Below are positions 33,792 through 42,780 of a stretch of DNA of 64,000 nucleotides, piece after piece (the stretch's first letter is position 1; each line of letters begins with the position of its first letter). The DNA lies in contig NZ_JAJTHI010000010.1 of assembly GCF_021298855.1 (NCBI RefSeq), positions 124,001 to 188,000 of the forward strand. Reading direction: 5' to 3'. This DNA comes from Gemmatimonas sp. Its GTDB lineage: Bacteria; Gemmatimonadota; Gemmatimonadetes; Gemmatimonadales; Gemmatimonadaceae. The position numbers and the translations under genes were made by a program. The notes under the pieces are model-generated. The model was not told the origin of the DNA, did not search any database, and was given only the letters and a program-made list of their open reading frames with translations.

Positions 33792-34916
33792 ATGGGGCTG
33801 CAGATCCGACTGGCCCGCCCCGACGACGCCGAGGCCATCGCGCGGCTCAACGCGCGCCTCAGGGCGGGTGGTGTGGATACCCTGGTGTATCCGCCGGACG
33901 TCGTTCCCGCCGCCCAGCCGGACGAGCCGCAGGAGTCCTACTACGTTGTGGCCGACGGCGACGAGATTCGCGGCAGCGTCTACCTGCGGCGCAGCCGACT
34001 CTGGCTGGCCGAGCGTTCGATCCCCGTGGGCTGGATCAAGTACCCGGTCGCCGAAAGCCTGGTGGAGCGACGATTTGCGGGGGTGCCGGCCGCCATGATC
34101 ATGCACCTCCAACGCGAGCTGCCGACGCTCCTTGCCGTGGGCATGGGAGGCCTGCAGGGACAGTTCGCCAAGCTGCTGCAGGCCCTTCGCTGGTCGGGGG
34201 CCGTCGTGCCGACGTACGTGCTGCCCGTCGATCCACTGCCGGTGCTGACGGAGCTCCCACAGCTCGCCTCGCGCCCTCGCGTGCGACGCGCCGCGTCGGT
34301 GCTGCGCCTGTGCGGTGCCGCTCCCGTGACGCGCGGGGCGCTTCGTGCGTGGAATGCGATCCGCGGGATCGGCACCCTCCGCGATATCCGGGTCTCGCCA
34401 TACGCCGCTCCGGATGCCGGGTGGGATGCGCTCTTTCGCCAGATCCGGGGGAGCTATCGGGCCATGGCCGACCGCGGCCAACGCGCGGTAACATGGGCGA
34501 TCCCTCCGGCAGCGCCGGGTGTCGGCTTCTGGACGGTCGAGCGGCAAGGTCAGCGGCTCGGCTGGTTTGCCGCGCAGCAGTTCGACTTTCGGCGCGCACG
34601 CCATCGGCCGTATGGCGCCCTGCGCGTGGGGATGCTGCACGACATGCTGGCGGATCCCGCCAACGCCGGCGCTGTCGTGACGGCAGCGGTTCGCACACTG
34701 GTGAAGGGTGGGGCGCAATTGCTCGTGGGAAACCACAGCGCGCCGGAGTGGCGCCCCGCCTTTCGCGCGGCAGGCTTTCTGGAAGCGCCGCCGTCCTTTG
34801 CCTGCCTGGCTTCACCGGCGCTTGTCCGTGTACTTGCGGAGGCGGGCCTCACCCCGGCACAGCTCTATGTCACCCGCGGTGATGACGGGGTCATGAACCC
34901 CGAGGTCGTCGAATGA
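33792..34916 (+). CDS. GNAT-family N-acyltransferase
   Basis: The 374-residue protein begins with a classic GNAT start (IRLARPDDAEAIARLNARLR) and has GNAT-like character again in its C-terminal half (VERQGQRLGWFAAQQFDF ... AVVTAAVRTLVKGG), suggesting two tandem domains. Acyl-CoA or acyl-ACP is the likely donor; the acceptor could be the amino sugar or the growing chain. ATG 33792 lies 4 nt after the formyltransferase stop; an earlier in-frame start at 33648 would overlap that gene. It overlaps the next gene by 4 nt (ATGA). Confidence 0.75.
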   Translation: MGLQIRLARPDDAEAIARLNARLRAGGVDTLVYPPDVVPAAQPDEPQESYYVVADGDEIRGSVYLRRSRLWLAERSIPVGWIKYPVAESLVERRFAGVPAAMIMHLQRELPTLLAVGMGGLQGQFAKLLQALRWSGAVVPTYVLPVDPLPVLTELPQLASRPRVRRAASVLRLCGAAPVTRGALRAWNAIRGIGTLRDIRVSPYAAPDAGWDALFRQIRGSYRAMADRGQRAVTWAIPPAAPGVGFWTVERQGQRLGWFAAQQFDFRRARHRPYGALRVGMLHDMLADPANAGAVVTAAVRTLVKGGAQLLVGNHSAPEWRPAFRAAGFLEAPPSFACLASPALVRVLAEAGLTPAQLYVTRGDDGVMNPEVVE

Positions 34917-36052
34917 GCGCGACGACGGGCACGCCGGACCTGGCGCATGTCGTGCATGTGGTGGAAACGCTGGGCATGGGGGGAATGGAGCGTGCCATCG
35001 CCACGCTGTGCCGAACGCTGCGAGCACGGCAGATCCGCACCAGCGTGATCGCCATGAAGCAGCTGGGCGCGGTGGCTGACGAACTGCGGGACATGGGCGT
35101 GCCCGTGCACCTCGCGGGCGTACCGGTCTCACCACCGGACTACTTCGCGTGGCGGTGCCTGGTGCCGGTGCTCCGTGAGGTGCGCCCCACCGTGGTGCAT
35201 ACCCACAATTCGGCACCCCTGATCTACGGTGCCCCGTCAGCCCGCTGGTGTGGAGTGCGCCGCATCGTGCATACCGACCACGGTCGTGTGCTGCCCGACC
35301 GGCGACACATCATGATCGCCGAACGGTGGGCCGCCTCCGTTGTGCACGCAATGGTCGCCGTCTCCGCACCATTGGCGGAACAGCTCGCCGCTCACCTGCA
35401 CATCGGGCCGCACAAGCTGCACGTGATCGTCAATGGCGTGAACGCCGTGGTTCCCGTGGCGCCTGCGCAGCGCGATCGGACACGCGCTGCATGGTTCGGG
35501 GCAACCGACGGGCCGATCGTGGGGTTGGCCGCCAGGTTGGTATGGGAGAAGGGGCTGAACGTGCTGCTCGCCGCCTGGCCGCAGGTCCTGGCGGTCCATC
35601 CCGGTGCCCGCCTGCTGATCGGTGGTGACGGTCCCGAGCGCGCGGCGCTCGAGCGGATCATCGAACAGCAGGCGCTTGGCGCCTCGGTGTGCATGCCCGG
35701 GATGGTATCCGACATGGCGGCGTTCTATAGCGCCCTCGACGTGTTTGTGCTGCCCTCGGTATCGGAGGGACTGCCGCTCGCGCTGCTCGAGGCCATGTCG
35801 ATGGGGTTGCCCATTGTCGCGTCGGCAGTGGGCGGAATGCCGGCGGCACTGGGGCCGTCGCAAGCAGGCGTCCTTGTTCCGCCGTCCGATGTGGCGGCGC
35901 TGGCACGGGCCCTCTGCGAAACGCTGGATGGACTCGGCCGCGCCGACGGGGCCATCGCACTCGGTGCACGCGCCCGCGCCACATTCGCCCGCGAGTTCAC
36001 GGCCGAGGCGATGACCTCCGCCTACATGTCGCTGTACGGCATCAGGACGTGA
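34913..36052 (+). CDS. Family 4 glycosyltransferase (Stp2-like, exosortase-locus type)
   Basis: This 379-residue GT-B enzyme has the N-terminal HVVHVVETLGMGGMERAIATL (glycine-rich loop with the GGMER motif) and RPTVVHTHNSAP. The C-terminal half has GLAARLVWEKGLNVLL, LLIGGDGPERAAL and the donor-site SVSEGLPLALLEAMSMGLPI (EGLPLALLEA type). Close relatives occur in XrtA EPS loci. The start overlaps the GNAT stop (ATGA), and the gene converges on the AsnB-like gene (19 nt apart). Confidence 0.88.
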   Translation: MSATTGTPDLAHVVHVVETLGMGGMERAIATLCRTLRARQIRTSVIAMKQLGAVADELRDMGVPVHLAGVPVSPPDYFAWRCLVPVLREVRPTVVHTHNSAPLIYGAPSARWCGVRRIVHTDHGRVLPDRRHIMIAERWAASVVHAMVAVSAPLAEQLAAHLHIGPHKLHVIVNGVNAVVPVAPAQRDRTRAAWFGATDGPIVGLAARLVWEKGLNVLLAAWPQVLAVHPGARLLIGGDGPERAALERIIEQQALGASVCMPGMVSDMAAFYSALDVFVLPSVSEGLPLALLEAMSMGLPIVASAVGGMPAALGPSQAGVLVPPSDVAALARALCETLDGLGRADGAIALGARARATFAREFTAEAMTSAYMSLYGIRT

Positions 36053-36071
36053 CGCCGCGATACGACACGCC

Positions 36072-37985
36072 TCAGGGCGCGAGTCGCGGCACCGTGAGTT
36101 GCGGCACCGCCGGTTGCTGTTCGACGTAGTGGCCGTGCCAGAGCGAGAACACCATGAGGGCCCACAAGGTGCTCTCGTGGTTGGCGCGACGGGTGGTGTG
36201 CGCCTGAAGCAGTTCGCCAATGGCGCGCACATCGAAGAGCCCCAGACGCTGCATGCGCGCCGCCGCCAGTTCGTCCTCCAGCACCGCGCGCATCTCGTTG
36301 CGCAGCCAGGAGGCCGTCGGTCCGACGAAACCACGCTTGGGCGCCGTGAAGTGATTTGGGGTGAGACGTGGCCGAACGGCCTCACGGAGCACCCATTTCT
36401 GCACCGACCCGCGAATGCGATAGTGATCGGGCAAGGTGAAGAGCCGTTCGACGAGCCGCACGTCCACGAATGGCACCCGGACTTCGAGTGAGTGTGCCGA
36501 CGAGACGCGGTCACTGAGGGCAAGGATGTCGTCGGGGAGATAGCAGCCGTAGTCGATCCGCAGCGCACTGCGCAGCGCACCATCAGCCGTGCCAGGTGCC
36601 CCGAGTGCACCGAAATGCGCGGTGTGTCGATCGCCGCGACCCTGTGGGCGCACGGCGGTGAACTCCGCCGGTCCGAGCCGCGCCACGAAATCCGCGTACC
36701 GTTCCACCGGCGTGCCATTGCCGGCCCGTACGAATCGCTTGAGTCGGGTGATGGAGAGCGAGCCGTTCCGGGGTTCGGGGATCGCCTGGGCAAGGCGGCT
36801 CACACCGCGACGCACGAGTGGCGGGACACGATTCCACCGGTCGGCCAGTGCCAGACCGCGATGCCGGCGGTATCCGCCGAACAACTCGTCACCGCCAGTA
36901 CCGGCAAGCACGACCTTGTATGAGGCGGCTACGGCCTGGGAGAGTATCCACGTTGGTACCGCCGATTCGTCGGCCAGCGGCTCATCGAGGGCGTGGCAGA
37001 TGGGACTCAGCAAGTCCTGCACGGCCGGTTCCACGTCGACCACGGTCAGCGGCAGGCCATAGCGATTGGCGAGGGCCCGAGCCAAGGGCACCTCATCGGT
37101 CCCCTCCGCACCACTCCCGTGGTAGCGGGCCGTGAAGGCACGCGAGGCGTAGCCCATGCCGGCCATGCCGCTCACGACGGCCGAGGAATCGATGCCCCCA
37201 CTGAGGAACGCGGCGATCGGTACGTCGGCCACCAGATGCGCCGCCACGGCATCGTCGAGCGCCTCGCGCACGTATGCCACGACATCTCCCCCCGGATCCA
37301 CGGTGCCCGTGGGCAGCTGCCAGTAACAGCGCTGTCGCGGGGATTCACCGCGGCGGATCGTCAGGGTATGCGCAGGTAGCAGCTTCCTTACGTCCCGGAA
37401 GATGCTCCAGGGCGCGGGCACGTAGCCCAACTGGAGGTAGAGATCGAGCGCCTCGCCATCGATTTCCCGTGACGTGGCGCCGACGGCGACCAGCGCCTTG
37501 AGTTCCGAGGCGAAGGCCACGAAGCCATGGCCCTCCGCGACATACAGCGGCTTGATGCCGAAATGATCGCGGCCAAGCAGCAGGGTGCCCCGATCGGCAT
37601 CCCAGATCGCGAAGGCGAACATGCCACGCAAGTGCTCCACCAGATGCTCACCGTAGTCCTCGTACAGGTGCACCAGCACTTCCGTGTCGCTGTGCGTGCG
37701 CAGCACGTGACCACGCGCCAGCAATTGCTCACGCAACGCCCGGTAATTGTAGATCTCGCCGTTCATCACGACACCGATCCGGCCGGTTTCGTTGAAGATC
37801 GGCTGATGTCCGCCGGCGAGGTCGATGATGGACAGTCGCCGCATGCCGATAGCGGCCGGGCCGTCGGCCCACACCCCCTCGTCGTCCGGCCCGCGATGGC
37901 GCAAGGCATCGCACATCGCCCCCACGAGGGTGGCGTCGCCCGCCCGCTGCCCGTCTCGCCACAGCAGTCCCGCTATGCCGCACAT
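36072..37985 (-). CDS. AsnB-like glutamine-dependent amidotransferase (XrtA-system type)
   Basis: The 637-residue protein has class-II glutamine amidotransferase and asparagine-synthetase domains. Cys2 (MCGIAGLL) is the glutaminase nucleophile, with RHRGPDDEG and MNGEIYNYRALR. The synthetase part has the PP-loop SGGIDSS (about residue 263) and GTGGDELFGGYRRH. Such proteins are a constant member of exosortase-linked EPS loci and probably amidate a uronic acid or similar acid in the polymer rather than making asparagine. It is the last gene of the ten-gene minus-strand operon, 12 nt after the FemAB gene. Confidence 0.88.
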   Translation of the reverse strand: MCGIAGLLWRDGQRAGDATLVGAMCDALRHRGPDDEGVWADGPAAIGMRRLSIIDLAGGHQPIFNETGRIGVVMNGEIYNYRALREQLLARGHVLRTHSDTEVLVHLYEDYGEHLVEHLRGMFAFAIWDADRGTLLLGRDHFGIKPLYVAEGHGFVAFASELKALVAVGATSREIDGEALDLYLQLGYVPAPWSIFRDVRKLLPAHTLTIRRGESPRQRCYWQLPTGTVDPGGDVVAYVREALDDAVAAHLVADVPIAAFLSGGIDSSAVVSGMAGMGYASRAFTARYHGSGAEGTDEVPLARALANRYGLPLTVVDVEPAVQDLLSPICHALDEPLADESAVPTWILSQAVAASYKVVLAGTGGDELFGGYRRHRGLALADRWNRVPPLVRRGVSRLAQAIPEPRNGSLSITRLKRFVRAGNGTPVERYADFVARLGPAEFTAVRPQGRGDRHTAHFGALGAPGTADGALRSALRIDYGCYLPDDILALSDRVSSAHSLEVRVPFVDVRLVERLFTLPDHYRIRGSVQKWVLREAVRPRLTPNHFTAPKRGFVGPTASWLRNEMRAVLEDELAAARMQRLGLFDVRAIGELLQAHTTRRANHESTLWALMVFSLWHGHYVEQQPAVPQLTVPRLAP

Positions 37986-37997
37986 GGTGGTCGTCTC

Positions 37998-39044
37998 TCA
38001 GGGAATGAGCCGGACTACGAGCGGCCCCAGGCGATTGGCGAGCGGCAGCGGCAGACGCCGCCACACGCGTGGGGCGTACGACATCATGCCGGAGTCGGGG
38101 TTGGGCGTTGCGGTGCGCCCACCCTTGGCAACCTGATACCAGTGCAGCATTTCGTCGTGTCCGCCCCATTGCAGCTTGAACTTGTGGGTGCTGGCACCCG
38201 GCGTCGATCGCCCGAAGTTGAAGCGCGCACATCCCGCGGCCATGGCCCGCTGCATGAACTCCCAGTACAGCAGCATGTTCGGCGCCACGCGGTTGTAGGC
38301 GCGAAGCGATGACGCCCAGGTGATCTCGAACTCCCGGTCCCAGCGAAAGCCCATACCGCAGGCGATCGGCGTGCCGTTGTGGTAGGCCACACCCGTCCAC
38401 GCATCATCGCCAAAGGCGTCCGCGAGGGCCTCGAACAGGCGCACACCGTGGGTGGGCGTGCCCAGATCACGCATGTGCGACGAGAACACCCGATGGAAGT
38501 CCGCCACACAGTCGCGGCCGAAGCGCACCGTGACGCCCTCCTTCTGCGGGCGTCGCACCTGACTCCGCAGCTTGGCGGGGAACGCCTTGAACAACGCATC
38601 GGGCGAATCGGGCAACGGCAACAGTACGGCCACCTTGCGATGCGACACCGCAAGGTCGATCGGCTGTGGCGTGCGACTGCGCAGTTCCAGCAGATCCACC
38701 TCATCATCGGCGGCCATGCGTACCGCCTCGGCCACCAGCGCCTGCACGACCTCATCCGAGCCGAGCGGCCCCCCGTGATTCACGAAGGGCATGGAGACGA
38801 GAAAGTGCCCGAAGAGGGGACTGCGAATGCGCATCAGCGGGAGCACCCCCCGTACGCGCCCCTGCGAGTCACAGGCAGCGAGGCGGCAGTCCTCGTGTCC
38901 CAGCACGTCGCGAAAGACACGGGACCAGCCCGAGAGATGGAAGTGCGTCCAGGTGGGCTGGGTGCGCACGAAGGCGTCCCACGCCCCATCATCGGCGTAG
39001 CCGCGCACGATACGCGCGCCCGACGGCATGGCCTCGGTGCCCAT
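37998..39044 (-). CDS. FemAB-family acyltransferase (XrtA-system type)
   Basis: The 348-residue protein has two GNAT-like halves of FemAB/peptidoglycan-bridge type: THFHLSGWSRVFRDVLGHED, then PLPDSPDALFKAFPAKLRSQ and VRRPQKEGVTVR, and a C-terminal DREFEITWASSLRAYNRVAP. Conserved in XrtA-associated polysaccharide loci, it probably transfers an aminoacyl or acyl group in building the EPS or linking it to protein; the substrate is unknown. ATG 39044 overlaps the deacetylase stop by one base (TGATG). Confidence 0.85.
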   Translation of the reverse strand: MGTEAMPSGARIVRGYADDGAWDAFVRTQPTWTHFHLSGWSRVFRDVLGHEDCRLAACDSQGRVRGVLPLMRIRSPLFGHFLVSMPFVNHGGPLGSDEVVQALVAEAVRMAADDEVDLLELRSRTPQPIDLAVSHRKVAVLLPLPDSPDALFKAFPAKLRSQVRRPQKEGVTVRFGRDCVADFHRVFSSHMRDLGTPTHGVRLFEALADAFGDDAWTGVAYHNGTPIACGMGFRWDREFEITWASSLRAYNRVAPNMLLYWEFMQRAMAAGCARFNFGRSTPGASTHKFKLQWGGHDEMLHWYQVAKGGRTATPNPDSGMMSYAPRVWRRLPLPLANRLGPLVVRLIP

Positions 39045-39895
39045 CAGGCTGCCACCGCGTGGCTGGTGCGATAGTCCCGCACCGAGGTAAAGGCGGCCGA
39101 CGCCAGCAGGGCGTCGAGACGGGGCAATGCGGTGGCAAGGCCGCTGTAGTGGCGAACGCGCGTCAGCCACCCGGCGGCAAGCCGGGGCTGCTCCGGATCG
39201 ATCTCCCACGGGTGGATGTAGCACATGGCGGGTGCCCCACGCGCTGCCGCCTCACGAACCGCCCGATGCAGCAGCGCCGGTGGCAGCATGCGCAGATAGC
39301 CGCCGCCGGCGCCCGGCAGCCGCATCGAACCGAACGACGCGGTCGCCAGTGGATATTGGTGTAGCGGTCCACTGGGCGTGGGAATCACGTACGGATCCCG
39401 CGGCGCGCCCGGGTTGCCGTAGCCTGGACGCACGATGGGAAAGGCGCTGGAATCGTACGTGAATCCTTCTTCGACGAGGATCTCCCATGCCCACTCCACG
39501 CCAGGGACGATGGAAAACGAGGGGGCCCGGTAACCGGTGATCGCCTCGCCGGTCACCGCCTCGAGTACGGCCTTCGAGCGACGCAGATCCTCGCGAAAGG
39601 CTTCGGGCGTGAGCGTCGTGACCCGGCGATGCCAGAAGGAATGGGAGGCCACCTCGTGTCCGGCCCGTGCAATGTCGCGCACCAGTTCCGGAAAGCGCTC
39701 CGCGACCCAGCCCAGGGTGAAGAACGTGGCCCGTGCGTCGTGCTTGGCCAGCAGGTCGAGCAACCGGCGCGTGTTCGTGTCGACACGCGTGGGGAACCGG
39801 TCCCAGGTGGCGATCGGCGCGATCGCCTCGAAGGCGCTGACCTGGAAGTAATCCTCCACGTCCACGCTGAAGAGATGCTGCGGCCGGGTCGTCAT
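39044..39895 (-). CDS. Polysaccharide deacetylase, XrtA-system type (DUF3473-like)
   Basis: The 283-residue NodB-fold enzyme starts with LFSVDVEDYFQVSAF (the DVED metal-binding variant seen in exosortase-linked deacetylases). It has ATFFTLGWVAERFPELV, HEVASHSFWHRRV (HSFWH metal His pair) and GYRAPSFSI, then a C-terminal extension (YIHPWEIDPEQPRL) of the DUF3473 kind. It should remove N-acetyl groups from the EPS or its precursor. It has no signal peptide. ATG 39895 overlaps the FkbH-like stop by 4 nt. A second, different deacetylase is four genes up the operon. Confidence 0.88.
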   Translation of the reverse strand: MTTRPQHLFSVDVEDYFQVSAFEAIAPIATWDRFPTRVDTNTRRLLDLLAKHDARATFFTLGWVAERFPELVRDIARAGHEVASHSFWHRRVTTLTPEAFREDLRRSKAVLEAVTGEAITGYRAPSFSIVPGVEWAWEILVEEGFTYDSSAFPIVRPGYGNPGAPRDPYVIPTPSGPLHQYPLATASFGSMRLPGAGGGYLRMLPPALLHRAVREAAARGAPAMCYIHPWEIDPEQPRLAAGWLTRVRHYSGLATALPRLDALLASAAFTSVRDYRTSHAVAA

Positions 39896-41721
39896 GCGGT
39901 ACGCCGGATTGCGGCCGGCCACGGCAGCGCGGTATCGGTGAGCGCCACGCCGAAGCACATGGTGTCGGTCGTGGGCATCGCCGGCTCCGGCTCGAACCCC
40001 AGCGCGGGGTACAGGTCGGCCACCACGCTGTTCCGCGGCCCCGGCACGTATTCGCCCAGCAGTCGCGTGCATCCCCACTGGCGAGCGACCTCCGCGGCAA
40101 ACGACAGGAATGCGTGCTCGGCACGGCGATTCATGACCCGGCAGCTCATGACCAGCACCTCGATGCGCGCCGTCTCCCCATGACGCGCAAGGACGGCGGC
40201 CGCGATGATGCCGTGGTCACCGAAGCGATCGGCCAGTCGCATGTGCAGCACGCGGTGGGTATCCGGCGTGGACATCCACTCCGTCACCTGCGCCTCGGAC
40301 GGGCGGCGCAGCGTGAGGTTGAACTGATTGGTCTTGGCGATCAGCTGTGCGACCCGTTGCCGTTCGAGCGCCGAGGTGGCCATCGCCTGTGCCGTCAGCT
40401 CGAGCGATCCGAGATACTCCTCGACGGTGGCGTAGGCACCCGCCACTGTCTGCCGTTGGCGCTCTTCCGCGTACTGACTGGCCCGACGCAGGTCCTCGGC
40501 CGAGGCGGCCAACTGGTCGAACCACGGTGCGGCAGCGAGTGCGCGCGGCAACGATCCCCACGGCTCGACATCGATCACGCGCACCGCCGGGAGCATCGAC
40601 TGCACTTCCGCCCGCTCCACCGGGTTGTCATCGAGAAACACGAGCGCATCGAGTCCGAGGCCCAACTGCTCAGCCATCCGCGCGAGGCCGGCGGACTTCG
40701 GCTCCCAGCTCACCGCGTGGGCCGCGAAGTCGTCCCATCGCAGGAGGAATTCGGGGTGTCGCGCGAAGGCATCGCGCACGACCTCCTCATCGTTCTTGCT
40801 CGCGATGGCGAGCAGCACACCGCGGTCGCGCAATCCGCGGGCGTGACGTTGCACCGCCTTGAACACGTTGCCCGGATAGTCGTCGCCCACCTTGAGTGCC
40901 TCGACGCCATCGTCGCCGACCACGCCGCCCCAGAGCGTGTTGTCGAGATCGAGTACCAGCACCTTGGCCGACGGCTGCACGGCCGCGCGAATCGTGCGCG
41001 CCAGATGCTGCGCCGCTGCAGGGTGGTGGATCGCCGCCACGGGTATGCGTCCGAGAAACCACAGGCGATCATCGCGCCAGACGCCGGCGCCGTGCGCCGC
41101 CACCAGACCAGCGTAATCCCAGACGTAGGCGCCACCGACCGCCGATACGGCTTCCCGCAGCGAATGATTCGCGTACGCGACCGCTTCCTGGCGTGAGGCG
41201 GCGACGGAGGCGTCACCCACGCCGAATGGCGACGCGGCGACGGGGGCGAAATTGGCCACCAGCGTCGTCCATCGGCCCGCGGTCCCGGCGCCGTCTCCGG
41301 CCCGTGCCTGCAGCAGTGCGGAGAGGCGCTGGACCAATGCGTCGAAGGACGAGCGCAACGTGGCCCCGGTGGCATCGGCTACCCGAATCGCGGCGTCGGG
41401 GCTCATGTCCTCGAGCCGCACCGCCACCACCACGACATCAGGCTGGAAGGCATGCAGCGCACTCGACTCGTCCAGCCACAGCGACTCGACCTCGCCGTAT
41501 CCGCCAATGAACAGATCCACGTCGAGACCGAGCCGGCCGAGTTCGACCCGCAGGAACGGCTCGATGAAGCCGAACGTGAACGAGGCGAGCAGGGCCACGC
41601 GCAAGGGGCGCGTGCCACCGCGCACCTTGAGCTCGCGAGCCAGGCGATGGTATGCGGAGGCGTCGGTGAACGGGGGGCCGTGGCGCAGCGATGCCGCTTC
41701 GCCGGGCGCGTGATCAGGCAC
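39892..41721 (-). CDS. FkbH-like HAD-IIIC protein with C-terminal GNAT-like domain (glyceryl-ACP type)
   Basis: FkbH proteins dephosphorylate 1,3-bisphosphoglycerate and load the glyceryl group onto an ACP. The 609-residue protein has an N-terminal SGNH-like region (about residues 40-240), the HAD nucleophile motif VLVLDLDNTLWGGVVGDDG (near residue 258), SKNDEEVV, LDDNPVERAEV, and a C-terminal acyltransferase-like part with MSCRVMNRRAEHAFL (conserved in this family). The partner ACP gene overlaps it by 8 nt directly upstream. This points to a glyceryl (or similar hydroxyacyl) decoration of the polysaccharide. The product is inferred from the family. Confidence 0.87.
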   Translation of the reverse strand: MPDHAPGEAASLRHGPPFTDASAYHRLARELKVRGGTRPLRVALLASFTFGFIEPFLRVELGRLGLDVDLFIGGYGEVESLWLDESSALHAFQPDVVVVAVRLEDMSPDAAIRVADATGATLRSSFDALVQRLSALLQARAGDGAGTAGRWTTLVANFAPVAASPFGVGDASVAASRQEAVAYANHSLREAVSAVGGAYVWDYAGLVAAHGAGVWRDDRLWFLGRIPVAAIHHPAAAQHLARTIRAAVQPSAKVLVLDLDNTLWGGVVGDDGVEALKVGDDYPGNVFKAVQRHARGLRDRGVLLAIASKNDEEVVRDAFARHPEFLLRWDDFAAHAVSWEPKSAGLARMAEQLGLGLDALVFLDDNPVERAEVQSMLPAVRVIDVEPWGSLPRALAAAPWFDQLAASAEDLRRASQYAEERQRQTVAGAYATVEEYLGSLELTAQAMATSALERQRVAQLIAKTNQFNLTLRRPSEAQVTEWMSTPDTHRVLHMRLADRFGDHGIIAAAVLARHGETARIEVLVMSCRVMNRRAEHAFLSFAAEVARQWGCTRLLGEYVPGPRNSVVADLYPALGFEPEPAMPTTDTMCFGVALTDTALPWPAAIRRTA

Positions 41722-41953
41722 GGGCCGCTACGACCCGCTGCACCACCGCGCCCACGGTACGCAGTTCCATCAGCTCGTCGGGTTCGAACTGCACACCGCA
41801 CGCGCCTTCGATGGCCAGCATGAGATTGATGTGCGTGAGCGAGTCCCACGACGGAATCGTGTCGGGAGACGCGTCATCGGAAAGCTGTTCGGCAGGGACA
41901 CCGAGCACACTGGTGAATACCGCGCGAACCTGGAGGGCCGTGCTCTCGCTCAT
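41714..41953 (-). CDS. Acyl carrier protein
   Basis: This 79-residue, acidic, helical protein has the phosphopantetheine attachment motif DSLTHINL (Ser in D-S-L) in a PP-binding domain. Its placement just before the FkbH-like gene (8-nt overlap) marks it as the dedicated carrier for the glyceryl or acyl group. It needs modification by a phosphopantetheinyl transferase; one is encoded at 15371-16159. It is an intact ordinary ACP, not a fatty-acid synthase ACP by context. Confidence 0.88.
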   Translation of the reverse strand: MSESTALQVRAVFTSVLGVPAEQLSDDASPDTIPSWDSLTHINLMLAIEGACGVQFEPDELMELRTVGAVVQRVVAARA

Positions 41954-41972
41954 CTACAGGGCAAGGGAATGG

Positions 41973-42779
41973 TCAAGGCGGAGGCGTCATGCCGGCGGCG
42001 GGTGCGGCCGCGCGACGTTCCACGAGATAGCGCCGAAGGGCGCCGTATCGGCGGACCCCGAGCGCACTGCGCACCAGCGACAACGTGGACAGGCGCAGCG
42101 ATTCGCGTGACAGCGTTCCCGGCAGCTGCCTCACCATGGATTCGAACGCCTCCGGCATGGTACCTCGCCGCACCGTGTACCGCCCGAAGACGCCGCGACG
42201 CCGTTCCGCGTCACCATTCGCATGCCAGCGGCTGGTGGCGATGTGGCGATATCCACTGTCGTGCAAGAGGTGACGAAAGCGCCGCCGGGGCCAGTCGCCG
42301 TTCGGCAGGGCCAGGGTCACGACCGGTGCACCGATGTTGTCCTCGATCTCCCGCCGGCTGTCCACCAGTTCGCGTGTCACCGCGGCGGCATCGAGTGTCG
42401 AGAGGAACGGATGAGTCTGCGTATGCGACTGGATGGACCAGCCACCGGCCTGCAGTTCGCGCAGCTGCGACCACGTGCAGTACCCCGTCCGTCCCACCCA
42501 CGCCGGCACCACGAAGATCGTGGCGGACATACCCGCTTCGGCGAAGAGGGGGAAGGCCACGTCATAGTTGGACCGGTGCGCGTCGTCGAAGGTGATGGCC
42601 ACGCCGTGCGACTCGGCGCCGGCGTCGAGCACAGCCTCGAGCGAACGCCCGGCGATGGCGCGCTCCCGCAACCACGTCAGCTGCCGCGCCAACGCCGGCG
42701 CCGGAACGGCGAAGTAGTCGGCATCCTCGTGGCGCGCGGGGGTGGCATGGTACATCAGGGCCGCCCAGTGGGGTGTCAC
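41973..42779 (-). CDS. Polysaccharide deacetylase (NodB family)
   Basis: The 268-residue protein has VAITFDDAHRSNYDVAFPLF (metal Asp pair), MSATIFVVPAWVG, and WSIQSHTQTHPFLSTL (SHTQTH metal His pair). It differs from the DUF3473-type enzyme in the same operon and is closer to generic chitin/GlcNAc deacetylases. It starts at GTG 42779, one nt after the ligase stop. No signal peptide is visible, so it probably acts on the cytoplasmic side or on lipid-linked units. Confidence 0.85.
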   Translation of the reverse strand: MTPHWAALMYHATPARHEDADYFAVPAPALARQLTWLRERAIAGRSLEAVLDAGAESHGVAITFDDAHRSNYDVAFPLFAEAGMSATIFVVPAWVGRTGYCTWSQLRELQAGGWSIQSHTQTHPFLSTLDAAAVTRELVDSRREIEDNIGAPVVTLALPNGDWPRRRFRHLLHDSGYRHIATSRWHANGDAERRRGVFGRYTVRRGTMPEAFESMVRQLPGTLSRESLRLSTLSLVRSALGVRRYGALRRYLVERRAAAPAAGMTPPP

Positions 42780-42780
42780 C

